The notes: generated by a model not told the origin, from the letters alone. 64,000 nt of DNA from Onchidella celtica (GCA_963931925.1 OZ007569.1:4388007-4452006); one strand, 5' to 3'; positions 45,897 through 58,310 are shown, counted from the stretch's first letter. Numbers and translations: made by a program.

Positions 45897-46434
45897 GTCA
45901 GACCTGTCCTTTCTAAGTGTCCCATAATTTTCTCCTTTTAATTGAAAAACTGAAAAATCACAAATGTGGGCCAAGGACATTAGTTCGCGGTTCTGCAGCT
46001 GGAACAGAAAAAAAAAACAAAAAAAGTTTACATCGTTACCAACCGACATGAGAAGTTGAAATCTGGAAAAATAGAACTATAATAATGCTGTTAGTAGGGG
46101 ACCCTAGTATTTAGAGTCTATATCGTCGCCCCCACTCATCCCCAACCTGATCAAGTAGACGGGGCATGAGAATTGACGCAGTCGGACTTTTATTCATTCA
46201 CTTCAAAGACAATACAATTCTCTTGACCATGTAAATGAAAGATAACCTTTCGGTTAACGGGGAGTGACATGGTTTTCCTTGAGTGTAAACAGACATAAAC
46301 TTTACAGAGAATAAAGAAGGATTACGGGGGAATGGAAATGTATCGCATAAAACGAAATTTGTTATTATCCGCCTTCGTTTTAAGCTCGTTTATTTCACCA
46401 AAATCTCATTCCTTTTCCCCAGAAAATAATTTGT
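45897..46434. other. Spacer, nothing recognised
   Basis: The reading frame on the minus strand that enters from the GATA array (down from 46049) is mostly repeat-derived. No motif is visible. Confidence 0.5.
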
Positions 46435-47970
46435 AACTGCGTTTTACTTTTTTCACTCAGATCGTTGTGGAATAGCGGGCTTCCTTAGAGTTCTTCACGC
46501 CGGTGGATCGTGACTATTCAAGTGGGCCATCCCTGAGACACCGTCATTATGACGTCATTGCGCAGGCGATATGCCCTCACAGAGATATAAAAGCAGTTCA
46601 GCAAGTTCCCACTAAAAGAAAAGACTTTCTCAGTCTTCTGAGGTGAAACTTTAATTCTCGAAAGGCTATAGCTCGCAGCAACTGAGTCTTCCATTTCTTC
46701 ATATTTTTAACCTTCACGTGCCTTGACATCTACTGGATGATCTTGTGTCTCGATACCGTCAGGTAAGCCCCAAAAAAGTTAAAATATGTTCGCTCGTTTG
46801 GCTACAGGAAAAAAAGGAATTGTAATTTGGGCTGTTAGTGCGAAACTAAATTGTGCGAGCAACACACACCAAAAAGCATTTAACTTGCCTAGTTAATGGG
46901 AAATAATAGGTCGGATTTGCGGAGAATGATGGTCAAAATAGGACTGTTGTGCTTCATTTAATTTGCCCAAAATGTACATTTGGAAGCAGATATAATGTTT
47001 CAAGGTCTTTCCAAATGCTAAACACTGGCAGTCAATCATTTTGATTTCTTTTTTTTCTGGCAAGTATTTCCTGTGGGGCTTTTGATTATTCAAATAAAAT
47101 GTTATACCCCAGAGGTTCCTATCGCCCCATGTTTAATTGTATTTTTAACCTATTTGAGATGGTGATGTTGAATAATGAGTGACAACATTGAAAAAACAAT
47201 TTGATTGTAATGAAATTACAGAGAATGGATTTCCTGTGCTGGAAATAAATCATTTTTTGGTAAACCAGCAGACAAACTGAACATTAAATAAGTTCAGTGT
47301 TATATCTTTGCAGAGTCATTCATTTTTTTTTTTTTTTGGTGCTTAGATTGCCATCTCCATACCTTGTTGCTTTGTAGACTTTACTGTCCTAAGTATGCAT
47401 AAATCTGGCGTGGCCTGATTAATCCTCCTATGCAAATGTATTGCTTCAATCATCTAGTTCTGTAGCCCTGTCTAATTGGGATGCACTATAGTGGCAGATA
47501 ATACAAAAGGTCTATTCGTGACACGTTGCTATGGAATTAGTACAGTGAGACTCCCAGTCTTGTTAGATGTATTTCATTACTTTAATGGGTTCTCCTTTCC
47601 CGAACCCCTGGTTACACTTTTCCCAGAGAGATAAAGAAGACAAAAAGTATCCTCGCAGAATGAATTGGGATTGGTAGGAAAATATTATTGTGTTTGGTCC
47701 AGTATCCCAGAAAGATGTATACATGGTCAATATCAGCTTCCTTCAGAACATAACTTAGCTGTTTGACCTCATGGCATGAGTCAGTTCTTTTCAAAAGTAC
47801 AACTTGGTAATGTATATTGTGCATTTACCAATGTGTTACTTATAGATCAGAAACTTTTTCTAAAAAGCCATGAGCTAATTTACACATGCTGGCTGTCTCC
47901 TATTTTCATCATACTTATGTCCTAGCCATCATCCATTTCTTTTGTTATATTTTTTCTTCTTGCCCCCCCC
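46435..47970 (+). repeat. Segmental duplication, right copy, block 3
   Basis: Counterpart of 22000-23545, including the promoter-like module and about 1.2 kb downstream of the donor site. It ends at a C run (about 47963-47980). Confidence 0.85.
46550..46762 (+). promoter_or_regulatory. CRE + TATA promoter and first exon, candidate for the GIMAP cluster
   Basis: TGACGTCA (46550-46557) is followed by a TATA box TATAAAA (46586-46592). A start site would be expected around 46615-46620. The inferred exon ends at 46762 in CAG|GTAAGC. It contains one late ATG (MILCLDTV up to the donor), which is out of frame with the GIMAP coding exon at 52544 if spliced directly, so it would act as an upstream ORF. 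The next plus-strand coding exon is GIMAP 1 about 5.8 kb downstream. The link is inference from position and orientation. Confidence 0.55.
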
Positions 47971-48086
47971 CCCCCCCCCCGAATTATTTTTTTTTTATTT
48001 CCAATGTGCCTCGAAAATAACAACAGTAGTAATCAATCAAATATGTTCATTATTTTTTCTTAATTCAGGGAAAAAGTAATGAATTT

Positions 48087-49240
48087 TGTCAGAAGTGGGA
48101 TTTGGTGGATATAGTTGACTCACACCCGAAACATTCATACCACAATAACTAAGCAACACAGGATTACTAGTGTTCAGGCCTGACGGGCCATATAATCATA
48201 ATACAACATTCGACTGCATAATTTACGGTAATCACAATCATAGATATTACATAAATGTCATCCACTACTGAAATTCTAGCAAGTCTATCTAAAATAGGGT
48301 ATCGAAAAGTATAGTACTATGCACTCTTGAAGTGCGCCTATCCAGGACTACGGTTCCTAAAGGACACCGGTGTAAACAAATTCAATTTGGTCGGTCTCGC
48401 TTTCATACAATCAGTAATAGGACCTAATCAGATAATTGACTGACTCATAAAGCGTAGCAGCACTCACTAATTATTTTCACAGTAATACACTTTACAAAAT
48501 ATCTATGCTGCTCCACACTAAGGAGTATACAGCTGGAAAATGAACATAGTTCAATCTCAAACATAATCTAACAGCTCATTACACATCTAGTAGAAATATA
48601 TTCAATGTCCTTCTCTTCGTCACAATGGGGTGACGGAAAAACTGTCACAGTTCCTGGCACGAACACATACGAGGGATCTCACCATTTCCTCGCTTGCGAT
48701 GGTTTTGCGAGCGAGAGAGTCCAATGTAAGCGGTGTGCACACTTAAGCCTGGTGCACAGAGGCTTCGTCACTGTACAGGTCTCTCACAGCGCGAATCTTT
48801 CTGTCTGTCATCTCCACTCAGGTAGGAGGCCCCCGTGACTCGTCCTTTCGCCAAATGCTCGAAATATGAATCCACTGATCTTAGTACGTGTGTTAGCTTT
48901 TATACCCCCGATGGTTACTAAGGGTCTCCCTCCCGATTGGACGATCAAGGACCTAGCCACGACAAACACAAGTTAGTCTTTCAGTTAACCCTAACTGCTT
49001 TCTCAAAAGGATATGTAATAACTCAAAACCCTACCCTCGAACTTCTACAATCCTACTATGTAAACAAGAAAATCTCACACGCATACCAAAATCAAAGGTT
49101 TAACTTAATGTTTACAAACTTCACCCACACATCCCTCATCACGAAATCCGTGGCTCGATTAATAGCTAAACGCCTTTCATATTCTCCCAAAATAGACAAC
49201 CCATGACTAACAGAAAAAGGAGCTCATGCGGCTCGTGACA
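48087..49240 (-). repeat. Solo LTR, Gypsy-like
   Basis: 1154 bp bounded by TGTCA...TGACA and flanked by the 5-bp duplication aattt (48082-48086 and 49241-49245). On the minus strand it starts TGTCACGAGC, like the Gypsy LTRs at 32666-33738, and ends near AAATCCCAC...TGACA. It has no internal coding region, so it is a recombination remnant. Internal sequence differs from the other LTRs, so it is a related but distinct family. The short frames at 48605-48838 and 48937-49206 are not genes. Confidence 0.85.
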
Positions 49241-49245
49241 AATTT

Positions 49246-52200
49246 ATACTGTGCCGTTGTAATAGAAATTCAGTTTGAAATACACCAATATCAGATATAT
49301 AAAAGTATATAACATCAATAAATCAGCCGGTTCTGCTATCTGGTATTACAGTGTTATGGTGTAATGTAATTCTAAAAGACCTACAGTACAGCAGAGTAGT
49401 CATGAGATCTAGATCTATTAGGTCTACAGCTTATAACGCTGGCATATACTCGAAGTTTATCATCTCACATCAAAGGTAATATTTCTATCACCTTCTATTT
49501 ATTATGGTCCCATTTTCACAGAGCCGCATTCAAAATAGAAAAAGTCATTTACAATTTTAAATAGAATAAATTGTTTCCACATGTGGTCATTTACCTTACA
49601 CTTAGATCTAGACTATATCTAGGCTTTTGTTTAAGATCTCATTTTTATTTCCGAAAACCATTCATTTGTCTATCAGCTGGTTTCCTTTCAAATCTGCAAT
49701 GGTCAGATCTGACCTATTCAGTTTTCATCTCTTTTTCTCTCTTGCACTCATATTCTGCTGCTCAGACAGCATTAGACCTGTAACATCTACGATATTGCCA
49801 TCCTCCTCTCCGTAAACTGTAGATCTAGATCTAGATTTACAACTTCCATCGTTATGCCTCTTCTCACCCGACAACTCTATGGGAATCCGACGCATAGGAC
49901 CGTGGTCAAGTATCCTTCTAGGAATAACATATTTCCTACATAGAATCGTTGTCTACGACGCCGAGCCGACGTCCGTTTGATGTAGAGAACCCGTCTATGT
50001 GACCAAACATGGAGAAACTTTGTGTATTGCCTCAATATTTAATGATTAATCACAGGGACACTTCCATTTTGGACAAAATTCAGTCTTTGATATTTACGAT
50101 TCCTTTATCCGCAAAAGGAAGGGCATTCTCTTGATTACCAGTAGACCCGATAAATGTGATCGGAAATGTCTTCTTCTTTTCTCTTTGTTCTTTTTTCAAC
50201 ATTGTTGGACGAAAATCAACTTGAAATAGCATATCTGTATATTTTGCAAATCCTATTAGTCTCGGCATCAAATCCAAGTTCCGTTATTAAGGTGACCCAG
50301 ATCTAGATCTACAACTGAGCACAAGCAGCTTGTGTATAATGTGTGCATAATTCAGTTTGTAACGCACGGAAATAAATATGATTGTTGAATTATATTTAGG
50401 CCTAAATGTAAAATTGTGTTCAGGTCGTTTCAAGAAGTTGATGTGGCAATATCTTTCTTTAAAATTATAGTGGCTTCATCACATACATCAAACAGCTTCA
50501 TTGTGAGGCAAATCTCAGTTTGACCAGCTGTACCTTTCGGGCCCATTCGTGGTAATGCGTTGTGATACATCATTATAATCCATTTACCCTTTCCTGTGCT
50601 GTTGGTTATAAAAAATATGTGCCTCTTTTCTTACCTTTCTTTGTGGTTGTTTGTCTGGTGCAGGGCCCAGAGACCGCAAGCTTGTACTTTAATAGAAAAA
50701 TGGTTTTGTTGTGTACGAGTCCTCCAGTACAATTCTATCAATCCGCTTCTCTCCATCTATTGCCATTCTCTTTATTTTGCCTTCCCTATGAAAATGGCCC
50801 CAATGCTCCACGATTGGCTTCACTTCCCGGATCACCACAGGCAGGGAGCATGGCAGTCCTGTATATTTCATGTGCATTTTAAAGGTCATTGGAGAAACCC
50901 AATTAGGTAATAGTAAATGGAGAACCGTTATTGTAAACGAGATCCACTGAAAATGATATTGCAGCACATCATATCAAATAAACTTGGTTTTTTAGTAAGT
51001 CGCGAATTTCTGCACAAATCAGTAGCTTCTCCATGGTTTCAACTTAATTGTTTCACCTGGACCTAATCACCCATCTACCCATCTAGACACCTGTCTGAAT
51101 TAGGTGTTAACCGATACCACTTTGCTGCAACTATTGATTAAGACCAGCACTTTCGGAATCTGTTTTATTGATGATGTACATTGAGGTTGATGATGTCGGG
51201 ACTGCAGGATTGAATACCTGCTCAGACCACAATGGATTTTGCAAAAGCTCATCGGCTTGTCTTATATGTGCCTACAAAGTCTGAGTACAAAGAGAACTAG
51301 CATAATTGGCCTCTATTGAGCAGACCCGTTTCCAGTCTTAAATACATGTGTGTTCATTAACGTTGAAATATCCATTTCACCTGCCGATACCTCTTTTTTT
51401 TCAAAAAGTATAACTTAGAAAAAAACAAACAGATTGTTTGAAGACAATTAAAGATCTTCCGAACAAAACAACTTTATCCTTATTCTTATTAAGTACACCA
51501 AAGGGCACAGAGTACAATGACAATTAAAGACCAGAATGCAATAGACTGCATTAAATTCCTGATTTGGGAAATTTCATTTTAAATCATCTCACACACTCTT
51601 TGACATAATTAATACCGTGATATAAACATCACTGAAAACTTCTGTTCCGGAGATAAAATGGTTGTCTACGGAATGAATAATAATGATAATATTATGACAT
51701 TTGCTGACCATGATACAAGGATCGACTGGAAGTTTGTTATTCAGTATATGCCTTCGGTTAGTAACTGTTATAGCAATATAGAATAGTCAAGGGAAATAAC
51801 CAGCTCTGTTTACTGTGACAAATGAATAGCTGAAGGAAATAATTATTTTTTCAGTTCAGTGTTTGTTCCCTACACACTGTGGTATGTTATGTTCACTCTC
51901 TGTCTAAACACAATATGTGCAAATTCGTGATAAAAGGTCAGCTGTTTCATTTGTGAGATTTGTATATGTATGCGCATTAGTATGCGTGTGTGCGACTTAT
52001 ATACCAAGCGTTGGGTAAATTATACAAATACACTTTCTATGACACCCAAGATGGTACAAATTTTGTGTAAATAACATTTGTCAGAACTGGTCAATCAGAA
52101 AACTTCTTACGTTGTGTTCAACTGTTGCCATGACTGCAACGAGTGGAATATAACAGGCACCACAAACCTGTAACAGTAACAACTGCATTCTCGACTTACG

Positions 52201-52543
52201 GATTTCCTTTTTATCCCCTCTAAATGTTGTGCTGGTTACTGATATTTCAGCCATGAATAGAAAACGTTAGATAAATCTTGAATTAAATCGTATATCCATC
52301 CTCTTTTGGGAATAAAAACTACTGACAAAAGGCTAGGATCGATTATGACTGTTGATAATACCAGACAATCAGTTTGAAGACCAATTTTAACCAATGTGTT
52401 TTCAATTACAATTTCATTTTGCTAAATTAATTTCCAAGAAAGAGAGGACTCAACACTAATTCCTCTTTTTTTCCGTTCGTCACAAAAAAAACAACAAAAA
52501 GAATCCACAGATCTGTATTATTTTCATGACTGTCTCCTATCTA
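49246..52543. other. Long non-coding stretch upstream of GIMAP 1
   Basis: No convincing exon. It contains AGATCT-rich patches (about 49406, 49820-49838, 50298-50310) and the dispersed repeat at 50030-50330. If the first exon at 46.6 kb belongs to the gene at 52547, this is intron. The overlapping frames at 50562-50967 carry no motif. Confidence 0.45.
50030..50330. repeat. Interspersed repeat, relative of 23730-24330
   Basis: Shares acgaaaatcaac, atctgtatattttgc and catcaaatccaagttcc...gacccagatctagatct with the two left copies. Confidence 0.5.
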
Positions 52544-52546
52544 GAA

Positions 52547-53539
52547 ATGTCAACAACAACTCAGTTGCGCATCCTCTTGGTGGGCAAAACAGGAGACGGT
52601 AAAAGTTCTACTGGAAATTTCATCCTGGGTCAGCCAGTGTTCAAAACTTCTGTATTCTCAACTCCAGTAACAAATGGTATACAAATTGATCAAGTACAGG
52701 TAGACAATATGAAGATTACAGTGGTGGACGGACCTGGTCTTGGAGATATTGACCTATCACCTGAATATCAAGTCATACAAATCATGACTTTCCTGGAAAC
52801 TGCTTTAGACAGATGCCCTGGGGGATTCGATGCCATTTTATATGTTGTTCCATACGGAACTAGATTTACGCAAGAATATGACGAACAATTCAACATTGTG
52901 AAAGATGTTGTGGGTACAGATGCTTTATCAAAACACGGAGTCATCCTGATGACTCATGGAGACAATTATGATCCAGAAGAAACGGGTATGTCTTTCACTA
53001 GTTGGTGCACAACACAGACAGGTCTTTTCCAAAAGATCTTGGCTGCTTTCCAACAACGTATTATCTTATTTGACAATAAAACGAAAGATAAAACTCTTAA
53101 GCAACGCCAGCTTCAGGAACTGATCACAACAGTTTCTTCTCCTCGGCTGTCTGCCCAGAGGTATACAAAGAGTAGCTATGACCGTGGGGAATCAATCCGA
53201 ACACGTCTCCTGGTACAAAAGGCCGTGCCCAGGGTGGAACAAAAGGTGGAATCAGACATAGCTGAAATTAACAGCAGCTTGTCCTTGCTGAGAATCCAAA
53301 CTCGTGGACATCAAGCTCGAACTTCGATGTTTTCTCTCGGTGTTTCGGCGAATCGTCTGATGCAATTTGTGAGAACAGAAGACTTGGGTACAGGAATTCT
53401 TCATGCTATAGAAGAAAAGGTGGAAACCCTCGTCAACACAATTGCTAATGATGTCGTACGTGTGAAGCTGATGGAGAGATTAGAGACTGAAGAAATTAAT
53501 CGGGAGAGAAGAAATGACTCCTCGTGCATTGTGTTGTGA
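52547..53539 (+). CDS. GIMAP/AIG1-family GTPase 1, CaaX-type C-terminus
   Basis: 330 residues. An AIG1 (septin/TRAFAC-related) GTP-binding domain comprises G1 GKTGDGKS (13-20), G3 DGPG (61-64), G4 THGD (136-139) and a downstream DNKT (176-179). The C-terminal helical part ends in Cys-Ile-Val-Leu. This is a CaaX box whose final Leu favours geranylgeranylation, so the protein may be lipid-anchored. GIMAPs oligomerise on membranes and affect lymphocyte survival in vertebrates; molluscan relatives are linked to immune responses. The ATG at 52547 is chosen over 52526 because a plausible acceptor (ctcctatctag) ends at 52544, leaving two untranslated bases. The other two genes show the same layout. 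No stop or indel is visible. Confidence 0.9.
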   Translation: MSTTTQLRILLVGKTGDGKSSTGNFILGQPVFKTSVFSTPVTNGIQIDQVQVDNMKITVVDGPGLGDIDLSPEYQVIQIMTFLETALDRCPGGFDAILYVVPYGTRFTQEYDEQFNIVKDVVGTDALSKHGVILMTHGDNYDPEETGMSFTSWCTTQTGLFQKILAAFQQRIILFDNKTKDKTLKQRQLQELITTVSSPRLSAQRYTKSSYDRGESIRTRLLVQKAVPRVEQKVESDIAEINSSLSLLRIQTRGHQARTSMFSLGVSANRLMQFVRTEDLGTGILHAIEEKVETLVNTIANDVVRVKLMERLETEEINRERRNDSSCIVL

Positions 53540-53718
53540 CTGTGAGATGGTTGCTATGAAAAGCTAGCGAAATGATAAGAGCATAGCAGATTTAGTTCGC
53601 TGAGCAAGAGTGTAGTCGTCGTCAGAGGCGATGTCATCAACTCCGCTGATGTTATCTTTTTACCATTATAATTATTCTGTATCCATTCCAGACATCACTG
53701 TTGTTCTCTTCTTTCTAG

Positions 53719-56700
53719 TCCACGGTGGTGGATAGGCCTGGTCTTGGAAACATTGAGCTATCATCTGAACATCAAGTTAGACAAATCATGACTTTTCTGG
53801 AAACTGCTCTAGACAGATGCCCTGGGGGATTGTCATTTCATATGTTGTTCTATACGGAACTAGATTTACGCAGGAATATGACGAACAATTCAACATTGTG
53901 AAAGATGTTGTGGGTACAGATACGTTATCAAAACACGGAGTCATCCTGGTGACTCATGGAGACAATTATGATCCAGAAGAAACGGGTATGCCTTTCACTA
54001 GTTGGTGCACAACACAGACAGGTCTTTTCCAAAAGATCTTGGCTGCTTTCCAACAACGTATTATCTTATTTGACAATAAAACGAAAGATAAAACTCTTAA
54101 GCAACGCCAGTTTCAGGAACTGATCACAACAGTTTCATTCCTCAGCTCACAGCTGTTAACTTGTACTGAGAAGTGCACAACTTAGTTTCCCCTCTGTCCG
54201 TAACCCGATAACTTTCACCGGCTCCTCAACTCATCCCTGCGACGGTGATGCCCTATTGTCATGGGGTAATAACATTTTATGGCTGGGGGATTCCCCTTTC
54301 TACCTGTGCGGGCTTTGCAAGTAGCTAAAATTGTGAGATTTTCGGGTATTTTGACCATTTGTTTAATGACTTTCTTGTGCATCACTTGATAGGAAATAGG
54401 TAGCAAACTATCGGGCAATTTTTCCTGAGTACAATCATACAAGTTTCATAGTGCTAGTCCAAGGTTAAGTACTTTATTCATTACTTTATATAAAGGCAGT
54501 TTTTCACGTCCAACAACATTATGATAATTAAAATTTAAATTAAGTTTATAAATCTTCTGAGGTTTTGCCACCTATCTAGATAGTTGTAGATGATTTGTCA
54601 AGATCTCTTGATTCCATGTACGCAAGTTTTATTTTAGTACTCCGAATACTTTTGTAGTTATCATCTTTTAAAATGTAGGATCTGTGTATGAAGGAGCACA
54701 ATTCGAACAATCTGCACTCAATTTATCCACTTAATTGTCCACTTAAATTGCTATCTGGCTATATTAAATGTATGGTACTTAGTTGTAAAAAGAACCTAAC
54801 AGTGGTGTGGAAAAAACTTTTGTATTTCTAACATTTTAATTTAATGTTGAAATCGATAGCTTGAAAAAAAAGTTCCCAAATAGAAAAGGTCCAGTCTGCT
54901 CCAGTTTAGATGCTGTAATAAAAAGACAGAAAATAGTTCCCCAAGATTACCATGGCAGGTCTTTCGTAGGCAATCACTGCCAAAAGTATCTTCAGAACCA
55001 TGTGTATGAAGACATTGCTTAAACATATCAAAGAAGTTACAAGTCTGTATACCAAAAGTTCAATGTTAATTGCTGAGGCCACCGCCACTGCAAACACATT
55101 TCAACAACTTATTTCATCATATGCATATGTTCATAAACTTATTAGCCACAACAAAATTATTCCAAAACCAGTGTGAATCCCTACTTGGACATAAGAAGTG
55201 AAAGTCCCTGTTTTTTCCAAGCCGCACTTTCTCGAAGACCATTGTCTTCCATGGATAAAACGATATCAATTTGGCTAAGGTTTTCATAGTGAGCAGGGAG
55301 GTGAGCAGCTCCACAAGAATTTAAAAAATTTAGAAGTTCAGTCTCTGGGAATTCCTCGTGAAGAGGACAAACTTGTCACTGTGATGAACAAACATCTCGC
55401 ACAGGTTTCGCCAGATTTATTAGTTCTGACACCCACCACCAGAGAGAGGAAAAGAAAAGTTTAAAATATTCAAATAAAATATATCGATGGTGTTGTACTT
55501 TAACCGTGTAACTGGTTTTGGGATTGTTTTCCAGGAGACGAAAAAAACATCTTTTTGCGAGTTTTTTTTATACAAGACCATATCTTTTTGGTCGTATTAA
55601 TTAATAATTAATCAAACAAAACGTGTCTTTCTGTCGTAATAATTTTTTTTTTTTTAAATGCAGGTCTTTAAGCCGGTTAATCCTGTTACGCGGTTATCAC
55701 ACAAAGTGTCGGGCACTTACGACTAGAGCACGACAAAATTCCGCCACAGAAATCAGTTACACGATTAGAACAGCCACATACACGGTTAGAATTGTAACTA
55801 TTGAAGGCTTCGAAGCTCAATTTTGCTATTTACAGTGCGTGTAGACTTCCCATTTGAATAGGGAACCCCTGGAAAGGCGTGGTGACTATTTTTAGCTAAA
55901 AAAATGAGTTGGTCAATTTTTTCCAGTTACACGGTTAGAGCACAACACCATCGATATGTGACCTGGTAAAAATGATTTAAAATTAGACACTCAGATCATC
56001 AAATGGTAATTTCATATAGTGCTTTTAGATTACTTATGGTCATCACAATTATTTATCTGACAAAAAATGTTTTGAACGGGGGATGTTACTTTTGGGAGAA
56101 TATGTAAATATTATTTTGTTCTGAAACTTTTACATGAATTGTTAAGTTGTGGTTGTGTTTCAGTAATGCATTTCTAATGTATATTGCTCAGTTCATGAAC
56201 GTAATTTTTTTTTTAATGTTTAAATTAAGTCTAATCCAATTTAATATAATGCTTGAAAGCACAGTAGAAAATATTGCAGTGCAGGTAAAATTTAATGTGT
56301 TTGTTCGTATTGACTGTGGTAGGGTGCACAGGTGAGCTGATATCTTTGTTGTTCCTTAGAGTATTAACTTGATTGAAATTACTTATGAATCTACATTGGT
56401 TCTACTTTCATGACATATATTTGTTATACATGGGAAAACCTACATAAAGTTTGTACAAATTTTAAAACAATATTTTTCTCATTTTCAGATGTCAAAATGG
56501 GCACAATTTTCAAGGGAAGATTGAAGCCTTTATTTTTGAATTCCCAATTAAATAATCCCACTAGTAAAATCATATGAGATTTGAAGTTTTTTTTCATCCA
56601 TAGCTGGAATTTGTATGTTGTGTACTTGAGGAGATATAAAGCTTTAAAGTTGAGCAAAAACACAAATTTCGCTGCTGCCAACCAGCCGGCAGAGGGGAAA

Positions 56701-57221
56701 ACCAATAATTAAAGTATCGTATTACGCGACCCGTGTCTCACCCCTGCTTCACTCAGCAGGACACTCCTGACTTCCTCAAAACTAAGTTACCCCTTCTTAA
56801 CAGCAGTGAGCTGTCTGCCCAGAGGTATACAAAGAGCAGCTATGACGGTTGGAAATCAAGCCCAAAACGACTTCTTGTTCAAAAGACCGCCCAGGGTGAA
56901 GCAAACGGTGGAATCAGACGTAGCTGAAATTAACAACTACTTGACTTTGCTGACAAACCAAACTCCTGGACCTCTGTCTCGAAACCCGCTGCTTCTTCTT
57001 AGTGTTTGGGCAGATCAAGCGAATGCAGTTTGTGTGAACAGAAGACAGGGTTACAGGATATTCTGCGTGCCACAGAGGAAAGAGTGGAAATTCGTATCAA
57101 TACAATTGCCATTATATACGCGAATGCCACGGCTATCGTAGTTTTGGAGCTGATAGAGAGATTAGAGATTGGAGAAAGAACTCAGAGAAGAAAAAATGTC
57201 TCTTCCTGCCCGGTGTTGTGA
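53719..57221 (+). pseudogene. Broken tandem copy of GIMAP 1, split by an insertion
   Basis: 53719-54143 corresponds to gene 1 from the G3 region (VVD-PGLG) to about residue 197. 56813-57221 continues from LSAQRYTKSS to the C-terminus. The first part lacks the G1 motif and has a 4-bp deletion near 53831; the second has several frameshifts. Its last codons still read SSCPVL, a CaaX-like end parallel to CIVL of gene 1. The following non-coding DNA (57222-57400) resembles the 3' region of gene 1 (53540-53717), so the duplicated unit ran from mid-gene to past the stop. Between the halves lies the insertion 54148-56808. Confidence 0.85.
54148..56808. mobile_element. 2.66-kb insertion with short inverted ends and AGCT duplication
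   Basis: Relative to gene 1 this DNA is extra. The left end reads CACAGCTGTTAACTTG; the right end, reverse-complemented, reads CACTGCTGTTAAGAAG, giving 11 of the first 12 bases identical. Both sides are flanked by agct (54144-54147 and 56809-56812). CACWG ends with 4-bp duplications recall Chapaev-type DNA transposons. No transposase frame is intact; a minus-strand patch around 55200-55400 (CPLHEEFPETELLNFL, interrupted by stops) may be its remnant. The alternative is an unrelated insertion with coincidental ends. Confidence 0.45.
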
Positions 57222-57411
57222 CTATGAGTTTGTTGCTATAACAAGACAGCGAAATGATAAGAGGATGGCAGATTAAGTTCAAAGTGCAATGGTGTCGTCA
57301 TTAGAAACGACGTTGCCAACAACGCTGGTGATATATTTTTTTCTACCAAAACAACCATTTTTTTTTATCCGTTCCAGACATCACTGTTGTTCTCTTCTCT
57401 CCATTCCACAA

Positions 57412-58298
57412 GCCTGTGCCACTTTGATCATGTGATCACTCGATTATTCTTGATGCTGTGTAGACAGGAGAGCTGTGATATTCACACAAACATTTATTAT
57501 TGTTATTATAACTTGAGACCAAAGTCGGATGCTCCGTAGTTTTGTTTAGCGTGATTCAAACTCTGTTTGTCTATTGTATCTGAAATGTTCTTGTACAAAT
57601 GACATTCAACGACAGCTTGGAAACGTTTTTCTCAGTTTACAGACATTAAAATAATTTGTTCATTGCGGTGTGCAATCTTTCTGATGTACTTACGAGGGGG
57701 GAAATTTAATCAGCTAAAGAAAGTGTAACTTTGGCATTGACAGACATCGTTTGTTTGCTTTTCTTTGATTCTTAACGTCAGGACCTTCAAGCTTTGGGCT
57801 GTAAGAACATCATAGTCCAACCTCTGACTATAATAGTTTGATCTTCATGTAAAACGTTCCTTAGATTTTATAAGAAAACACTTTACACTTTACACTTTAC
57901 ACCATATTATTCTTCATATGCCACATTATTTGTGAAAGACACACCAACAATTTATCTGTCATAAATACAACGAATTGACAAAATGTTCACATGTCTGGAA
58001 TGTTCATATAGCTGGCACTACTGCTGTTGTTTTCACTAACGAAATCCATCAATTTTTCATTCTAAAGGTAAAATCTATTGGCGCACCCAATCTGCTCCGT
58101 CCTTCCTTCTGGCTGAAACAACAGTAACAACAACAACACAGAACACTTTTAAAAAATAAATTCCCCTTAGTATGTGAACAATTAAAGGAACACTATCTCT
58201 TTCATTAAGATAAATTCTAGGGGAGTATCAGACCTGCAAGTTGCAATGAATAGTGACTTCTCTTTCGGCATCCATTGTCATCTATCTGTGCTCCACAG
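57412..58298. other. Spacer between GIMAP pseudogene and GIMAP 2
   Basis: AT-rich, with a small (acactttac)3 repeat at about 57876-57902. It ends in a plausible 3' splice site, tctgtgctccacag (58298), just upstream of the GIMAP 2 start. No promoter or first exon recognised. Confidence 0.5.
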
Positions 58299-58310
58299 AC
58301 ACAAGGCGAA

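Noticed and set aside
46741-46762. MILCLDTV as the N-terminus of the GIMAP 1 protein
   Set aside because: Splicing from 46762 to the acceptors before the three GIMAP exons does not put this ATG in frame with the GTPase domain.
50562-50967. Overlapping ORFs of about 100 codons on both strands
   Set aside because: No motif, no splice context and overlapping in three frames; treated as chance.
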